Positions 53,791 through 60,654 of a DNA stretch of 64,000 bases are shown here, in pieces (position 1 is the stretch's first letter; each line of letters opens with the position of its first letter). The notes beneath the pieces are model-generated. The model was not told the origin of the DNA and did no database searches. It saw only the letters and a program-made list of their open reading frames with translations. The DNA lies in NCBI GenBank assembly GCA_045546915.1, contig JAZQDU010000012.1, positions 23,999-87,998 on the forward strand, given 5' to 3'. Both the position numbers and the translations under genes were made by a program. The stretch comes from UMGS172 sp045546915. GTDB lineage: Bacteria > Bacillota > Clostridia > Oscillospirales > Acutalibacteraceae.

Positions 53791-53828
53791 AAAAAACTGC
53801 AATCGAGAGCACTCGGTTGCAGTTTTTT
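53791..53828. terminator. Rho-independent terminator after luxS
   Basis: AAAAAACTGCAATCGAG, loop AGCA, CTCGGTTGCAGTTTTTT (one G-T). T run on plus strand; works in both directions. Confidence 0.92.
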
Positions 53829-53879
53829 AGTGCAAAATGTCAAAAATGCGGAAAATTATGGCAAAAATCAAGAAAAAGG

Positions 53880-53907
53880 TTGCAATTTTGTAACTTTTAT
53901 GTATAAT
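53880..53907 (+). promoter_or_regulatory. Promoter of the M23 peptidase gene
   Basis: TTGCAA (53880-53885), 16-base spacer, TATAAT (53902-53907). The -10 lies over the nominal open-frame start, which supports the later TTG start at 53952. Confidence 0.7.
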
Positions 53908-53951
53908 TGAAAATGTTGTGTTACAAAATTGTAATTTTTAAGGGTGATTTT

Positions 53952-55181
53952 TTGTTAAATCTAAAAAAAGTAATAAACAGTAAGTTAGGTGTTATTATTG
54001 CTGCAGCCGTTTTGGTTGTAAGCCTTACTGCAACAACCGTGTGTTATGCCGTAAGGTGTGATGCTGCTTTGTCGGTTGTTGTTAATGGACAGAAAATGGG
54101 TTTTGTAAAGGATAGCGCAGAGGCTTTATTGTTAGAAAAAAGCGTACGCTCGGTGTCGAAAGGTGATATTGACTCATTTTTGACCATTGAGTTTAAAGAA
54201 TCGCTTGCGTTTAACACCGCTTCAGATATTGAAACTTTAGCGGCAGAAATCCTAAACTCCACCGACCGTCTTAATAAGGTATGCGGTCTTTTCGTTGACG
54301 GAAATTTAACTGCTTTTGCCTATAGCTGTGAAGAAATTGAAGATAATCTTCAATTGCTGGCAGATACCTATCTTTCGGAGGGCGCAATTTTTAAAGGTTA
54401 TGCAAACAGTGTTGAAATTAAGGACGCATTTATTACCGACGATGCGTTTTTGGGACTTGTCGATTCGGTCGAGGGTTACCTTGACGGCAGAACAGGTGTG
54501 CAGATAGTTACCTCTCGAATTGAAAATTATGACGAGGAAGTGCCTTATGATACCGCCGTTATTTATGATGAAAGTCATAACGCGAGTTACAATAAGGTGT
54601 TAAAACGTGGAAAAAACGGGCTTAATAACGTAACTGCCGATGTAATTTATGTAAACGGTAACCGCGTAGAAGCAAATGTTATTACCTGTACTCAGATTGA
54701 GGTTCCTGTTACTGCCAGCGTTAAAAAAGGCCTGTGTGAAGACGCCATTGAAAACATACGTGTTAACCATGCTTTGTCTGAAAGTGATAATAAAGTTGAA
54801 CTTTTCACTTTCCCATGTGAATTGACCAAAAGAACGTATATAAGTTCTTATTGGGGTGACGGTAGAAATCATAGGGGCGTTGATATTGTAAACCCAAAAG
54901 GTGCTAAAATTTATGCCGCCGCTGATGGCGTAGTATCATTTTCAGGTTGGTATGGTGCTTACGGTAAATGCATTATAATTGACCATCTTGACGGTAAAAC
55001 CCAGACTCTTTATTCTCATAATAGCCTGAATCTTGTTGAAAAAGGTGACACCGTTATAGCAGGACAGACCATTGGCGAGGTTGGTGAGACCGGTAATGCT
55101 ACCGGCAATCATCTTCATTTCTCGGTTTTGGTAAAAGGTAAGCAGGTTAATCCCGATGTATACCTTGGATTTACAGATTAA
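53952..55181 (+). CDS. M23 peptidase with G5 domain, membrane-anchored cell-wall hydrolase
   Basis: The 409-residue protein has one N-terminal transmembrane helix (about 10-33). A region of about 150 residues without recognised domain follows, then a G5-like domain (about 194-258, with VPYDTAVIYDES and VIYVNGNRVEA). The C-terminal lysostaphin-type M23 domain carries the zinc ligands in HRGVDIV (near 305) and NHLHFSV (near 386). It should cleave peptide cross-bridges outside the cell. The TTG at 53952 follows TAAGGGTGAT; the open frame reaches 53907, but that codon is the -10 box. Confidence 0.88.
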   Translation: MLNLKKVINSKLGVIIAAAVLVVSLTATTVCYAVRCDAALSVVVNGQKMGFVKDSAEALLLEKSVRSVSKGDIDSFLTIEFKESLAFNTASDIETLAAEILNSTDRLNKVCGLFVDGNLTAFAYSCEEIEDNLQLLADTYLSEGAIFKGYANSVEIKDAFITDDAFLGLVDSVEGYLDGRTGVQIVTSRIENYDEEVPYDTAVIYDESHNASYNKVLKRGKNGLNNVTADVIYVNGNRVEANVITCTQIEVPVTASVKKGLCEDAIENIRVNHALSESDNKVELFTFPCELTKRTYISSYWGDGRNHRGVDIVNPKGAKIYAAADGVVSFSGWYGAYGKCIIIDHLDGKTQTLYSHNSLNLVEKGDTVIAGQTIGEVGETGNATGNHLHFSVLVKGKQVNPDVYLGFTD

Positions 55182-55205
55182 TATAAATTAAATTCTTCAA
55201 GAAGA

Positions 55206-55237
55206 AACGGGGACGCAACTGGTGTTGCGTCCCCGTT
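55206..55237 (+). terminator. Strong hairpin after the M23 gene
   Basis: AACGGGGACGCAAC, loop TGGT, perfect 14-bp complement. Only a weak T tract follows, but it is in terminator position. The remaining 55238-55361 is non-coding with no further structure seen except purine-rich repeats (GAGAAGAGTGAAAAGTGAAG). Confidence 0.65.
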
Positions 55238-55361
55238 ATGTTAATTTGAGATAAATATTTAAAATGGGCAAAAAGTACAGTTCCGTGTTCCTATCAACTG
55301 TTACTTGCCAAAATCGGCAAAAAGAGAAGAGTGAAAAGTGAAGAGTTAATAGTGAAAAAGT

Positions 55362-55397
55362 AAAATCGACAAACCTCTGTCGAGATTTGTCGATTTT
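55362..55397 (-). terminator. Terminator of the disrupted tRNA-Ser gene
   Basis: AAAATCGACAAA pairs with TTTGTCGATTTT (12 bp) around a loop with an inner CTC/GAG pair. On the minus strand it immediately follows the CCA end of the tRNA-Ser fragment and ends in TTTT, which is the normal tRNA gene arrangement. Confidence 0.8.
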
Positions 55398-55419
55398 GGC
55401 GGAGAGAAGGGGATTCGAA
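55397..55419 (-). other. Left attachment site: 3' end of a tRNA-Ser gene
   Basis: On the minus strand 55419-55397 reads TTCGAAT (T loop), CCCCT, TCTCTCC, G, CCA: the T-loop, T-stem 3' side, acceptor 3' side, discriminator G and CCA of tRNA-Ser. The bases preceding it (AAGTT) cannot form the T stem, and no D or anticodon arm is found, so only the 3' end remains. The integrase gene begins 100 bases away. This is the classic picture of an integrative element using a tRNA 3' end as attachment core; the intact tRNA should lie at the far end of the element, outside this window. Confidence 0.75.
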
Positions 55420-55520
55420 AACTTGCACGATGGGTGTTTGTGCCTTGATTTTGTAAGGACTGCAAATTTCGTGTGCAATTTTGTGTGCAGTGTTTTGATT
55501 TTTTGGGGTTAATTTAGGTG

Positions 55521-56531
55521 CTATTTTTGCAGTACATTATTGAAATGATTGGTGACTTTTGAAGAAAATTCGGTTTGTTTGGTTGCCATTATATGATTAT
55601 AAACAGTCTGCATAGTGTGGTTAGTTGACCATCCACCTTGAGCCATTATATACTTATCCGGAATGCCTATTGCGTGAAGTGAAGAAACGTAATAGTGCCT
55701 TAAATCGTGGAAGCGGAAGTTTGGCAAATTGTTCTTTTTCAAAAGTCTTCCAAATGCTATCGATACTGCATGAGGGTTACGTGTTACTATTTTACCGTTT
55801 TTATTTTTTAATTCATCCATTATAAACTGTGGCATTTCTACTTTACGATTGCTTGAATATGTTTTGGGTGGTTTAATCTTCCATTCGTTTTCATCGGTTA
55901 ATACCATTGATTTGTTAACGTTAATAAATCCGTCGAGAATATCCTTATCTGTTAATGCACAAATTTCACCTTCACGCATACCACCAAACGCTGCTAGTAA
56001 TATGGGTATATAAAGGTCGGTGCCTTTTGATGCTGATACGATTGTTTTTATATCTTCATCGGTTGGAACATAAATACTTTGTTTTTCTTTTTGGGGCAAA
56101 GATATGCTAACAGTAAAATTGGGACGGAACATTTTTAAAACTGCAGATAGCAATCCCCAACAATTACGTGTGCTTTTTGAAGAGTGACCTGCCGCAAAAA
56201 TATTAACCGAACGTTGTATATTTTCTTGGGTTAATTTTGATATTTTTAACGGCATTAAATCTTGTAGGGAATTTTTAGAAAGATTTTTATAACCTTGTAT
56301 GGTCGATGGTGACAAAACATTTCTTTTAGCATTTATGTAACGTTCGTATGCTTGGCTTAACGTTACATCGTCTGAATTGGCAATGTCTATTTCATTTTGC
56401 CATTCTATAGCAAGTAGTTCTGCTTTGCGTTTATCGGATGCCGTGAAACTCTTTCGGATAAGTCTGCCGTCTATTTTTTTATTTGCTTGGACTCTCCAAC
56501 TTCCTGAAGGCAGTTTTTTCGCGGTTGCCAT
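55521..56531 (-). CDS. int: Tyrosine recombinase / phage integrase
   Basis: The 336-residue integrase has an AP2-like or SAM-like N-terminal DNA-binding part (residues 1-145, with WRVQANKKIDGRLIRKSF) and a C-terminal catalytic domain. Catalytic residues visible are R186 in GGMREGEICAL, K223 in PPKTYSSNRKV, H275 and R278 in HDLRHYYVS, W301 in GGWSTNHT and the nucleophile Y311 in TVYNHIM. All are intact, so it is probably active. It points towards the attachment site. CTAGGAG-like AGGAGAATA precedes the ATG. Confidence 0.95.
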   Translation of the reverse strand: MATAKKLPSGSWRVQANKKIDGRLIRKSFTASDKRKAELLAIEWQNEIDIANSDDVTLSQAYERYINAKRNVLSPSTIQGYKNLSKNSLQDLMPLKISKLTQENIQRSVNIFAAGHSSKSTRNCWGLLSAVLKMFRPNFTVSISLPQKEKQSIYVPTDEDIKTIVSASKGTDLYIPILLAAFGGMREGEICALTDKDILDGFINVNKSMVLTDENEWKIKPPKTYSSNRKVEMPQFIMDELKNKNGKIVTRNPHAVSIAFGRLLKKNNLPNFRFHDLRHYYVSSLHAIGIPDKYIMAQGGWSTNHTMQTVYNHIMATKQTEFSSKVTNHFNNVLQK

Positions 56532-56566
56532 TATGTATATTCTCCTAATTATTTTATCCAGTTAAC

Positions 56567-57214
56567 TTATGCTGTACTTTCTCTGTTGTTGGGTATATCT
56601 GCCAGGTGCATTATAATAACAACTATATGTGACAAAATACAAATCAAACGAATAAAATCGTCTGACCATGTCCATTTTATTTTTGTTTCTTGAACAGATG
56701 GATGATATGCTTTTGTGTTAGTTAATTCTATTTGCCATTCACGGTCTTTTTGGTCGTAGCCATAATTAGTTTCACCGTATTTCATGTCGGAGCAGGATTC
56801 TTTAAAGTACAAATAACCATCATTATTAAAATACACGTTATATACAGTGTATCGGTCATCATACTTATATATATTAGCCGGCAAAGTGTATGTTTTATTT
56901 TTCTCATTAGTTGCTTTTACGTAATAACAATATTGTCCATCCGGCATTGCTCTTATGTCGTTGCAATTTAATATTCCTACTACAAAATAACGGCTACCAA
57001 ATAATAAAACAAAAACCATAAATAAATGTACTAATATCGCCACTGTCTTTTTTAGTACAACTGACTTTTTGCTAAAAAGTATATTAGATGAAAAATCACA
57101 TTGTGACGGTATGCCTCTGCTTTGAACAATATATCCTAAACAAACTAAAGAATATAAAACAGCTATACCACTGTAAAAACCTTTGAATGAATCATACAGA
57201 TTATACAATGTCAT
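56567..57214 (-). CDS. Unknown prophage membrane protein, 215 residues
   Basis: I recognise no family. It has hydrophobic helices near residues 12-32, 52-78 and 190-210, with a polar, tyrosine-rich loop of about 110 residues between the second and third (YCYYVKATNEKNKTYTLP, VYNVYFNNDGYLYF). With the N-terminus inside, the loop would alternate sides; it looks like a small beta-rich external domain. The ATG at 57214 follows AAAAGGTGATATT. The stop of a 27-codon reading frame overlaps this start. It sits between integrase and repressor, where superinfection-exclusion or defence genes are often carried. Confidence 0.7.
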   Translation of the reverse strand: MTLYNLYDSFKGFYSGIAVLYSLVCLGYIVQSRGIPSQCDFSSNILFSKKSVVLKKTVAILVHLFMVFVLLFGSRYFVVGILNCNDIRAMPDGQYCYYVKATNEKNKTYTLPANIYKYDDRYTVYNVYFNNDGYLYFKESCSDMKYGETNYGYDQKDREWQIELTNTKAYHPSVQETKIKWTWSDDFIRLICILSHIVVIIMHLADIPNNRESTA

Positions 57215-57294
57215 AATATCACCTTTTGGCAAAAGCCGAAAGTTCCAAGTATAAAGGATAAGAGAAAAATAAGGATAAACAAAAGAACTGTCAT
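57211..57294 (-). CDS. Very small membrane peptide (27 residues), coupled to the next gene
   Basis: ATG at 57294 preceded by AAGAGG at a spacing of about 7-8 bases. The peptide begins MTVLLFILIFLLS and continues with a hydrophobic stretch and a short tail GFCQKVIL. Its TGA overlaps the ATG of the 215-residue gene (ATGA), a typical coupling arrangement. It would span the membrane once. It could be a leader for coupling, or a toxin-like or regulatory peptide; no homology is known to me. Confidence 0.45.
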   Translation of the reverse strand: MTVLLFILIFLLSFILGTFGFCQKVIL

Positions 57295-57334
57295 TTTAAA
57301 TGCCTCTTGCTTTGATTTTTAATCAAATAGTTAA

Positions 57335-57799
57335 TTATATTTCAAAAATATAAACTATATCTACTAAAATATAAAGCAAAGTTTGATATAAAGGACCGCA
57401 GATACACGCTTTATATATCGATGTGAAAGCATCTCTTGAATGTGTAGGCACGGTATAGTAAAAATTACGTCTTATTTTAAAAGCTGACCAATCAATTATA
57501 ACAAAGATAAGCAGTATTTGAGTGAGCCACCAAACCTCAGTAAAATGTGATATTAGCAAAATTATAATAAAAAATATATATTTGGTAATAAGGTTCACAG
57601 AGTGGTCTATAAAATTGTGGCTTACTATAAAAATGGGCTTACCCGGAATGCCATACAACGCATTGCATTGCTGTATGGTGCGTAGGTTAAACACTTTTAA
57701 TACGCTATCCGAAAATGATTTACGATAAAGCATAACGTTCCTTATCCAAAAAGGAACTATTAATAATCCTGATATTATGATGATGGTTGCTATGTTCAT
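57335..57799 (-). CDS. Unknown prophage membrane protein, 154 residues
   Basis: No family recognised. It has an N-terminal helix (2-20), a central hydrophobic block (about 68-103, two helices around IFFIIILLISHFTEVWW) and a hydrophobic C-terminus (about 135-152). A cytoplasmic-looking segment, SVLKVFNLRTIQQCNALYG, lies between the first and second. It is transcribed leftwards after the 153-residue gene with 12 bases between. Weak GC content and many Ile and Phe codons suggest a horizontally acquired cassette. Confidence 0.65.
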   Translation of the reverse strand: MNIATIIIISGLLIVPFWIRNVMLYRKSFSDSVLKVFNLRTIQQCNALYGIPGKPIFIVSHNFIDHSVNLITKYIFFIIILLISHFTEVWWLTQILLIFVIIDWSAFKIRRNFYYTVPTHSRDAFTSIYKACICGPLYQTLLYILVDIVYIFEI

Positions 57800-57811
57800 A
57801 ATTAATATTCC

Positions 57812-58273
57812 TTAAAAAACTTGTTTTGTCCACTGGAGTGTTATTTGCGAGTTTTCAACCATTAAAGTGCCTTTGAATCTATGAACAGTATTATCTATTA
57901 CGGGAGGTGTTTCTTCAAATATTGCTTTAATAAAATATTCTCTCTGCTCTTGGCTTGAATCGTGAATGCAATAGTTCATACTATCAAAAGCAAGATAACC
58001 TTCTACAAATAAAGTTGTATAATGCATCTTTTCGATGTTTGGCTCATTTATTAACTGATGTATAGATGTATAAACAATAGGTCTATCGGGCTCTTTATAA
58101 ACTGCTTCTTTTTCGGCACGTTTTTCGTCATATTTTCTACATAATTTTTTTGGAACAAAAATCATTAACAAATATAACACGCCATATCCCATTGAATATC
58201 CAGTAATTAATCCAAGAAACAAATTTAATATTGTTACAACAATAAACGTTCCTATCCAAATTAAAACTTTCAT
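57812..58273 (-). CDS. Unknown prophage membrane protein, 153 residues
   Basis: No family recognised. Two N-terminal hydrophobic helices (about 4-25 and 28-42, LYLLMIFVPKKL) are followed by a charged region (CRKYDEKRAEKEAVYKEPDR) and a soluble C-terminal domain of about 85 residues with VYTSIHQLINEPNIEKMHY and VHRFKGTLMVENSQITLQW, which looks beta-rich. It starts 14 bases after the repressor stop, with AAGGAGTAAATT upstream, so it is probably transcribed with the repressor and hence in the lysogenic state. Confidence 0.68.
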   Translation of the reverse strand: MKVLIWIGTFIVVTILNLFLGLITGYSMGYGVLYLLMIFVPKKLCRKYDEKRAEKEAVYKEPDRPIVYTSIHQLINEPNIEKMHYTTLFVEGYLAFDSMNYCIHDSSQEQREYFIKAIFEETPPVIDNTVHRFKGTLMVENSQITLQWTKQVF

Positions 58274-58286
58274 AATAATTTACTCC

Positions 58287-58961
58287 TTAATTTAATTCTC
58301 TTATTAATAATTTTGGTACGCCGAGGACTTTGCACTGTTCAAGTGCAGGGCCCTCTATTTTTATACGTGAAAATGCAGGGTTAAGGGGAATAAGTTCCAT
58401 CCAATCTTCACCCGGTACATATTCAACCTTTTTTAAGGTGCTGTAATCACCATCGTATATTATGACGCCTATCTGACCACTATGGTCAAGAGACGTTTGC
58501 CTTAAAACAAGAACCTTATCACCGTCATAAAAATCAGGCATCATACTTTTGCCCGAAACTTCAAGCACAAAAAACTCGGTTTTTTCTCTGCCTTTTAGGT
58601 ATGAATTTGGAATGTCGACGGTGTCGCCGTCCCAATCTTCAAGGGCTACATGGTCATAACCTGCTGCAATTGAGCCGAGAACGGGGAAGGTTGTGTAATC
58701 AGCAGTAATGTTGGGAGCAGGTATACGGTTATCGTAAGGACGTTTATCGTCAGTCTCGCCTTTTAAATATTCCACAGACACGCCTAAAAAATTAGCAATT
58801 GCATGTAAGTATTTCATATAAGACTGGCTCAAACCGGATTTCCAGTTTCCAAAATTTTTTTCGTTTAATCCCAAAAATTCAGTTAATTCATATTGTTTTT
58901 TGTTTTGAATTTTTAACTCATAAATAATTCGCTGCAGGACTTCATTGTTGTAAGTAAGCAT
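58287..58961 (-). CDS. Phage repressor: XRE HTH plus S24 (LexA-like) autopeptidase
   Basis: The 224-residue protein has an N-terminal helix-turn-helix (residues 5-65, KKQYELTEFLGLNEKNFGNW) and a C-terminal S24 domain. The self-cleavage site is A100-G101 (SIAAGYDH), the nucleophile S139 (VSGKSMMPDFYDGD) and the general base K177 (YSTLKKVEY). It should cleave itself when RecA is activated and release the prophage. The ATG at 58961 has GGAG six bases upstream; the open frame runs back to 59111 across the operators, so the longer start is wrong. It binds probable operators in 59010-59058. Confidence 0.92.
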   Translation of the reverse strand: MLTYNNEVLQRIIYELKIQNKKQYELTEFLGLNEKNFGNWKSGLSQSYMKYLHAIANFLGVSVEYLKGETDDKRPYDNRIPAPNITADYTTFPVLGSIAAGYDHVALEDWDGDTVDIPNSYLKGREKTEFFVLEVSGKSMMPDFYDGDKVLVLRQTSLDHSGQIGVIIYDGDYSTLKKVEYVPGEDWMELIPLNPAFSRIKIEGPALEQCKVLGVPKLLIRELN

Positions 58962-59009
58962 AACAATCTCCATAAAATAAGAAGTAGTTTTTTGTGCAAC
59001 GCTTACAAA

Positions 59010-59058
59010 ACTCCAAAAAATTGGCAAAATACTATTGACAACTCCAAAAAATAGGAGT
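59010..59058. promoter_or_regulatory. Probable repressor operators
   Basis: Two copies of ACTCCAAAAAA occur at 59010-59020 and 59041-59051. The second is part of an inverted repeat ACTCC-N8-GGAGT (59041-59058) lying exactly between the -35 and -10 boxes of the rightward promoter. The first has a diverged right half (TTGGC). Confidence 0.6.
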
Positions 59059-59063
59059 ATCAT
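59035..59063 (+). promoter_or_regulatory. Rightward early promoter of the prophage
   Basis: TTGACA (59035-59040), 17-base spacer, TATCAT (59058-59063). It diverges from the repressor gene and would drive the structured leader and all early genes to the right edge. Confidence 0.75.
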
Positions 59064-59065
59064 AC

Positions 59066-59273
59066 ACTTGTCCCTTGGGAGAGGACGGACAAGTACATAG
59101 ATGTGTTGCACGATAAATTGTTTTAGTTTTCCGAGCAGGTGAATCGTTACAGCAGTTCACCTGCAAGGGATGTGAGCTCGTTATTAGATTGGCCGTTGTA
59201 CTGGGGCGCTTTGGTGGGCACTTCCCCACGGCTCGCTGTAACGATTTTACAACCCAATCAGTGCATAGTGCAC
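59066..59273 (+). ncRNA. Structured early leader with competing inverted repeats
   Basis: Inverted repeats: ACTTGTCC/GGACAAGT (59066-59073 with 59087-59094); GCAGGTGAA/TTCACCTGC (59135-59143 with 59156-59164); AATCGTTACAGC/GCTGTAACGATT (59142-59153 with 59235-59246), nested with GAGC/GCTC (59174, 59231) and TGGGG/CCCCA (59202, 59224); and GTGCA-TAG-TGCAC (59261-59273). The second and third share bases and exclude each other. Starting just after the early promoter, this could be a regulatory leader RNA. It overlaps a possible 66-codon frame. GC content is higher than in its surroundings. Confidence 0.45.
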
Positions 59274-59339
59274 ATCACACTTCCCGATGACACTGCGATT
59301 GCCGTGGTGAGGCAAAAACGAGACGGGAGCGTATCATAA
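59139..59339 (+). CDS. Possible small protein, 66 residues
   Basis: GTG at 59139 with no clear ribosome site. The product would contain LAVTILQPNQCIVHITLPDD and TAIAVVRQKRDGSVS, which reads like a small beta-stranded protein, but the frame lies on the inverted repeats described for 59066-59273 and uses GC-rich codons unlike its neighbours. Either reading is possible; no family is recognised. The stretch 59340-59495 beyond it holds only the hairpin AAGAAACT-CAATA-AGTTTCTT. Confidence 0.3.
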   Translation: MNRYSSSPARDVSSLLDWPLYWGALVGTSPRLAVTILQPNQCIVHITLPDDTAIAVVRQKRDGSVS

Positions 59340-59495
59340 GAAACTCAATAAGTTTCTTCATAATACATCACTCCTTTCGGGATTTAACTGCAAAAAATTA
59401 ATTCTGTATTGGCCAAATACTTCAAAAATTTGTAGTTTATGATTTTATTATTGCACAAATTTATGTACTTGTCAACAAAAATTTGGAGGTGAATT

Positions 59496-59693
59496 ATGTT
59501 AGATAAATGGATTGGCGATGCAGTAGGCAAAATGCACATCAATAAAATTACACAAACGGAGCTTGCCAAACATCTTGGAGTTACTCTGGAATATGTAAAT
59601 AAAATTCTTAACGGTGTCGAGAAAGTTACACCAAAAAATGCCGAAGAGCGTATTATGGCGGCGATTGACGAAATAATAGCCGAACGTTCTTAA
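59496..59693 (+). CDS. Small HTH (XRE-like) prophage regulator
   Basis: The 65-residue protein has the helix-turn-helix core TQTELAKHLGVTLEYVNKIL followed by NGVEKVTPKNAEERI and a helical end. Such proteins are common early regulators (Cro-like) in Clostridia prophages. TTGGAGGTGAATT gives a strong ribosome site. It is the first well-supported gene after the early promoter, as expected for a Cro analogue opposing the S24 repressor; that role is inferred from position. Confidence 0.82.
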   Translation: MLDKWIGDAVGKMHINKITQTELAKHLGVTLEYVNKILNGVEKVTPKNAEERIMAAIDEIIAERS

Positions 59694-59708
59694 AATCAAT
59701 AAAACTAA

Positions 59709-59859
59709 GTGCTTGCAGTACCTCTGCTACCGTGGGTGGAAAATATTAAACGTCTTTATTTATAACATCCACCTCTTTTCCATTAGAGGTATCTCCAATT
59801 AAAGTTTGCTATGTTTTTTCTTCCTGTTCTGTCCACGGCGGTGGAGTTATTGCAAGCAC
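59709..59859 (+). ncRNA. Candidate novel structured RNA in the prophage early region
   Basis: About 150 bases with no sensible reading frame are closed by a 12-bp stem: GTGCTTGCAGTA (59709-59720) pairs with TATTGCAAGCAC (59848-59859), one G-U. Inside: CCTCT/AGAGG (59721-59725 with 59785-59789) coaxial with the closing stem, enclosing GGTGGA/TCCACC (59735-59740 with 59768-59773), and a separate hairpin TCCAC-GGCG-GTGGA (59832-59845). An alternative helix CCGTGG/CCACGG (59730-59735 with 59833-59838) would break the last two, suggesting a switch or a pseudoknot-like contact. It lies between two small HTH genes and ends 11 bases before the ribosome site of the second. Confidence 0.6.
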
Positions 59860-59884
59860 GAAAAAGTCGAAAGGGGGCATTTTT

Positions 59885-60157
59885 ATGCCAAAAGTTTTAC
59901 TTACTGCCGAACAGAGACGGCAAAACGTTATGGAACGCAGGGCGATGAGTCTTAAAGGTCTTATTCAACACAAAATGACCGAATATGGAATTTCAAAGGA
60001 CACTCTTGCCAAAACATTATGTATTTCTGAGAGAACATTATGGTACCGTTTGCACTCTCCTGCCGAACGTCTTAATGTAGATGAGTTTGCTGCACTTGTG
60101 AGTGTTTTGCGTATAAGCAACGATGAAATTATTGATGTTTTAAGAAAGGGCGCGTAA
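59885..60157 (+). CDS. Small DNA-binding prophage protein, 90 residues
   Basis: It has a helix-turn-helix-like centre, ISKDTLAKTLCISERTLWYRL, followed by NVDEFAALVSVLRISNDEIIDVL; the N-terminus is basic. It resembles the short phage-encoded XRE or excisionase-like proteins. AAAGGGGGCATTTTT precedes the ATG. It follows the structured RNA, which might control its translation. Two HTH genes in a row before the replication genes fit a lysis-lysogeny control region. Confidence 0.75.
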   Translation: MPKVLLTAEQRRQNVMERRAMSLKGLIQHKMTEYGISKDTLAKTLCISERTLWYRLHSPAERLNVDEFAALVSVLRISNDEIIDVLRKGA

Positions 60158-60159
60158 TT

Positions 60160-60360
60160 ATGAGATTTAGAGAAAACAACAATGGCGGCATTTTATGTGA
60201 GTTTGATTTAGATGAGCGAGGTCTTGTGTATAACGCTTTGGATTTTTTTATGAAAAATTGCAAAGGCGAAGAATTAGATTATCTTGCAGAAATCACTGAC
60301 AAAGCGGAATCAATACTTAAGGTCTTAGACTCTCCTGAAATATACAAGGTAGGTGTTTAA
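60160..60360 (+). CDS. Hypothetical prophage protein, 66 residues
   Basis: An acidic, helical small protein (FDLDERGLVYNALDFFMKN, ILKVLDSPEIYKVGV) without recognised family. It starts 2 bases after the previous gene's stop and the next gene follows directly, so it belongs to the early transcript. AAAGGGCG lies just upstream. Confidence 0.65.
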   Translation: MRFRENNNGGILCEFDLDERGLVYNALDFFMKNCKGEELDYLAEITDKAESILKVLDSPEIYKVGV

Positions 60361-60361
60361 A

Positions 60362-60562
60362 GTGACTGATAAGCAATGGTTTGATTTTTTTATTGTTGGT
60401 CTTATATTTAGTTTCATCGCCGGCTGTCTTATTTTTGATGCAATATTGAAGGCAATAAAAAGTAAAAAGGCGCAACGAATCGAAATTGAAACGTTACGCC
60501 GTGAAAATTATAGATTAAAAGCTGTAATAGAGTGCTATGAAACATGGAATATCAGAATATAA
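60362..60562 (+). CDS. Small membrane protein with coiled-coil tail, 66 residues
   Basis: GTG start at 60362 after AAGGTAGGTG; the open frame reaches 60353. One hydrophobic helix (FFIVGLIFSFIAGCLIF, about residues 9-25) precedes a charged helix (SKKAQRIEIETLRREN) likely to be a coiled coil. Its function is unknown. A hairpin (60570-60591) follows before ssb. Confidence 0.6.
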   Translation: MTDKQWFDFFIVGLIFSFIAGCLIFDAILKAIKSKKAQRIEIETLRRENYRLKAVIECYETWNIRI

Positions 60563-60654
60563 GAAAACCCCGATGTGAAAAACACAATCGGAGTTGTCAA
60601 AAGGGTAAATATATTATATCAAAATATATAATTTATGTCAAGAGGGTGAAAAAA

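Noticed and set aside
53707..53910. 67-codon plus-strand frame after luxS
   Set aside because: It runs through the luxS terminator and has no ribosome site.
60607..60633. AT-rich imperfect palindrome before ssb as a phage origin
   Set aside because: Too short and too simple in sequence to support an origin; no iterons nearby.
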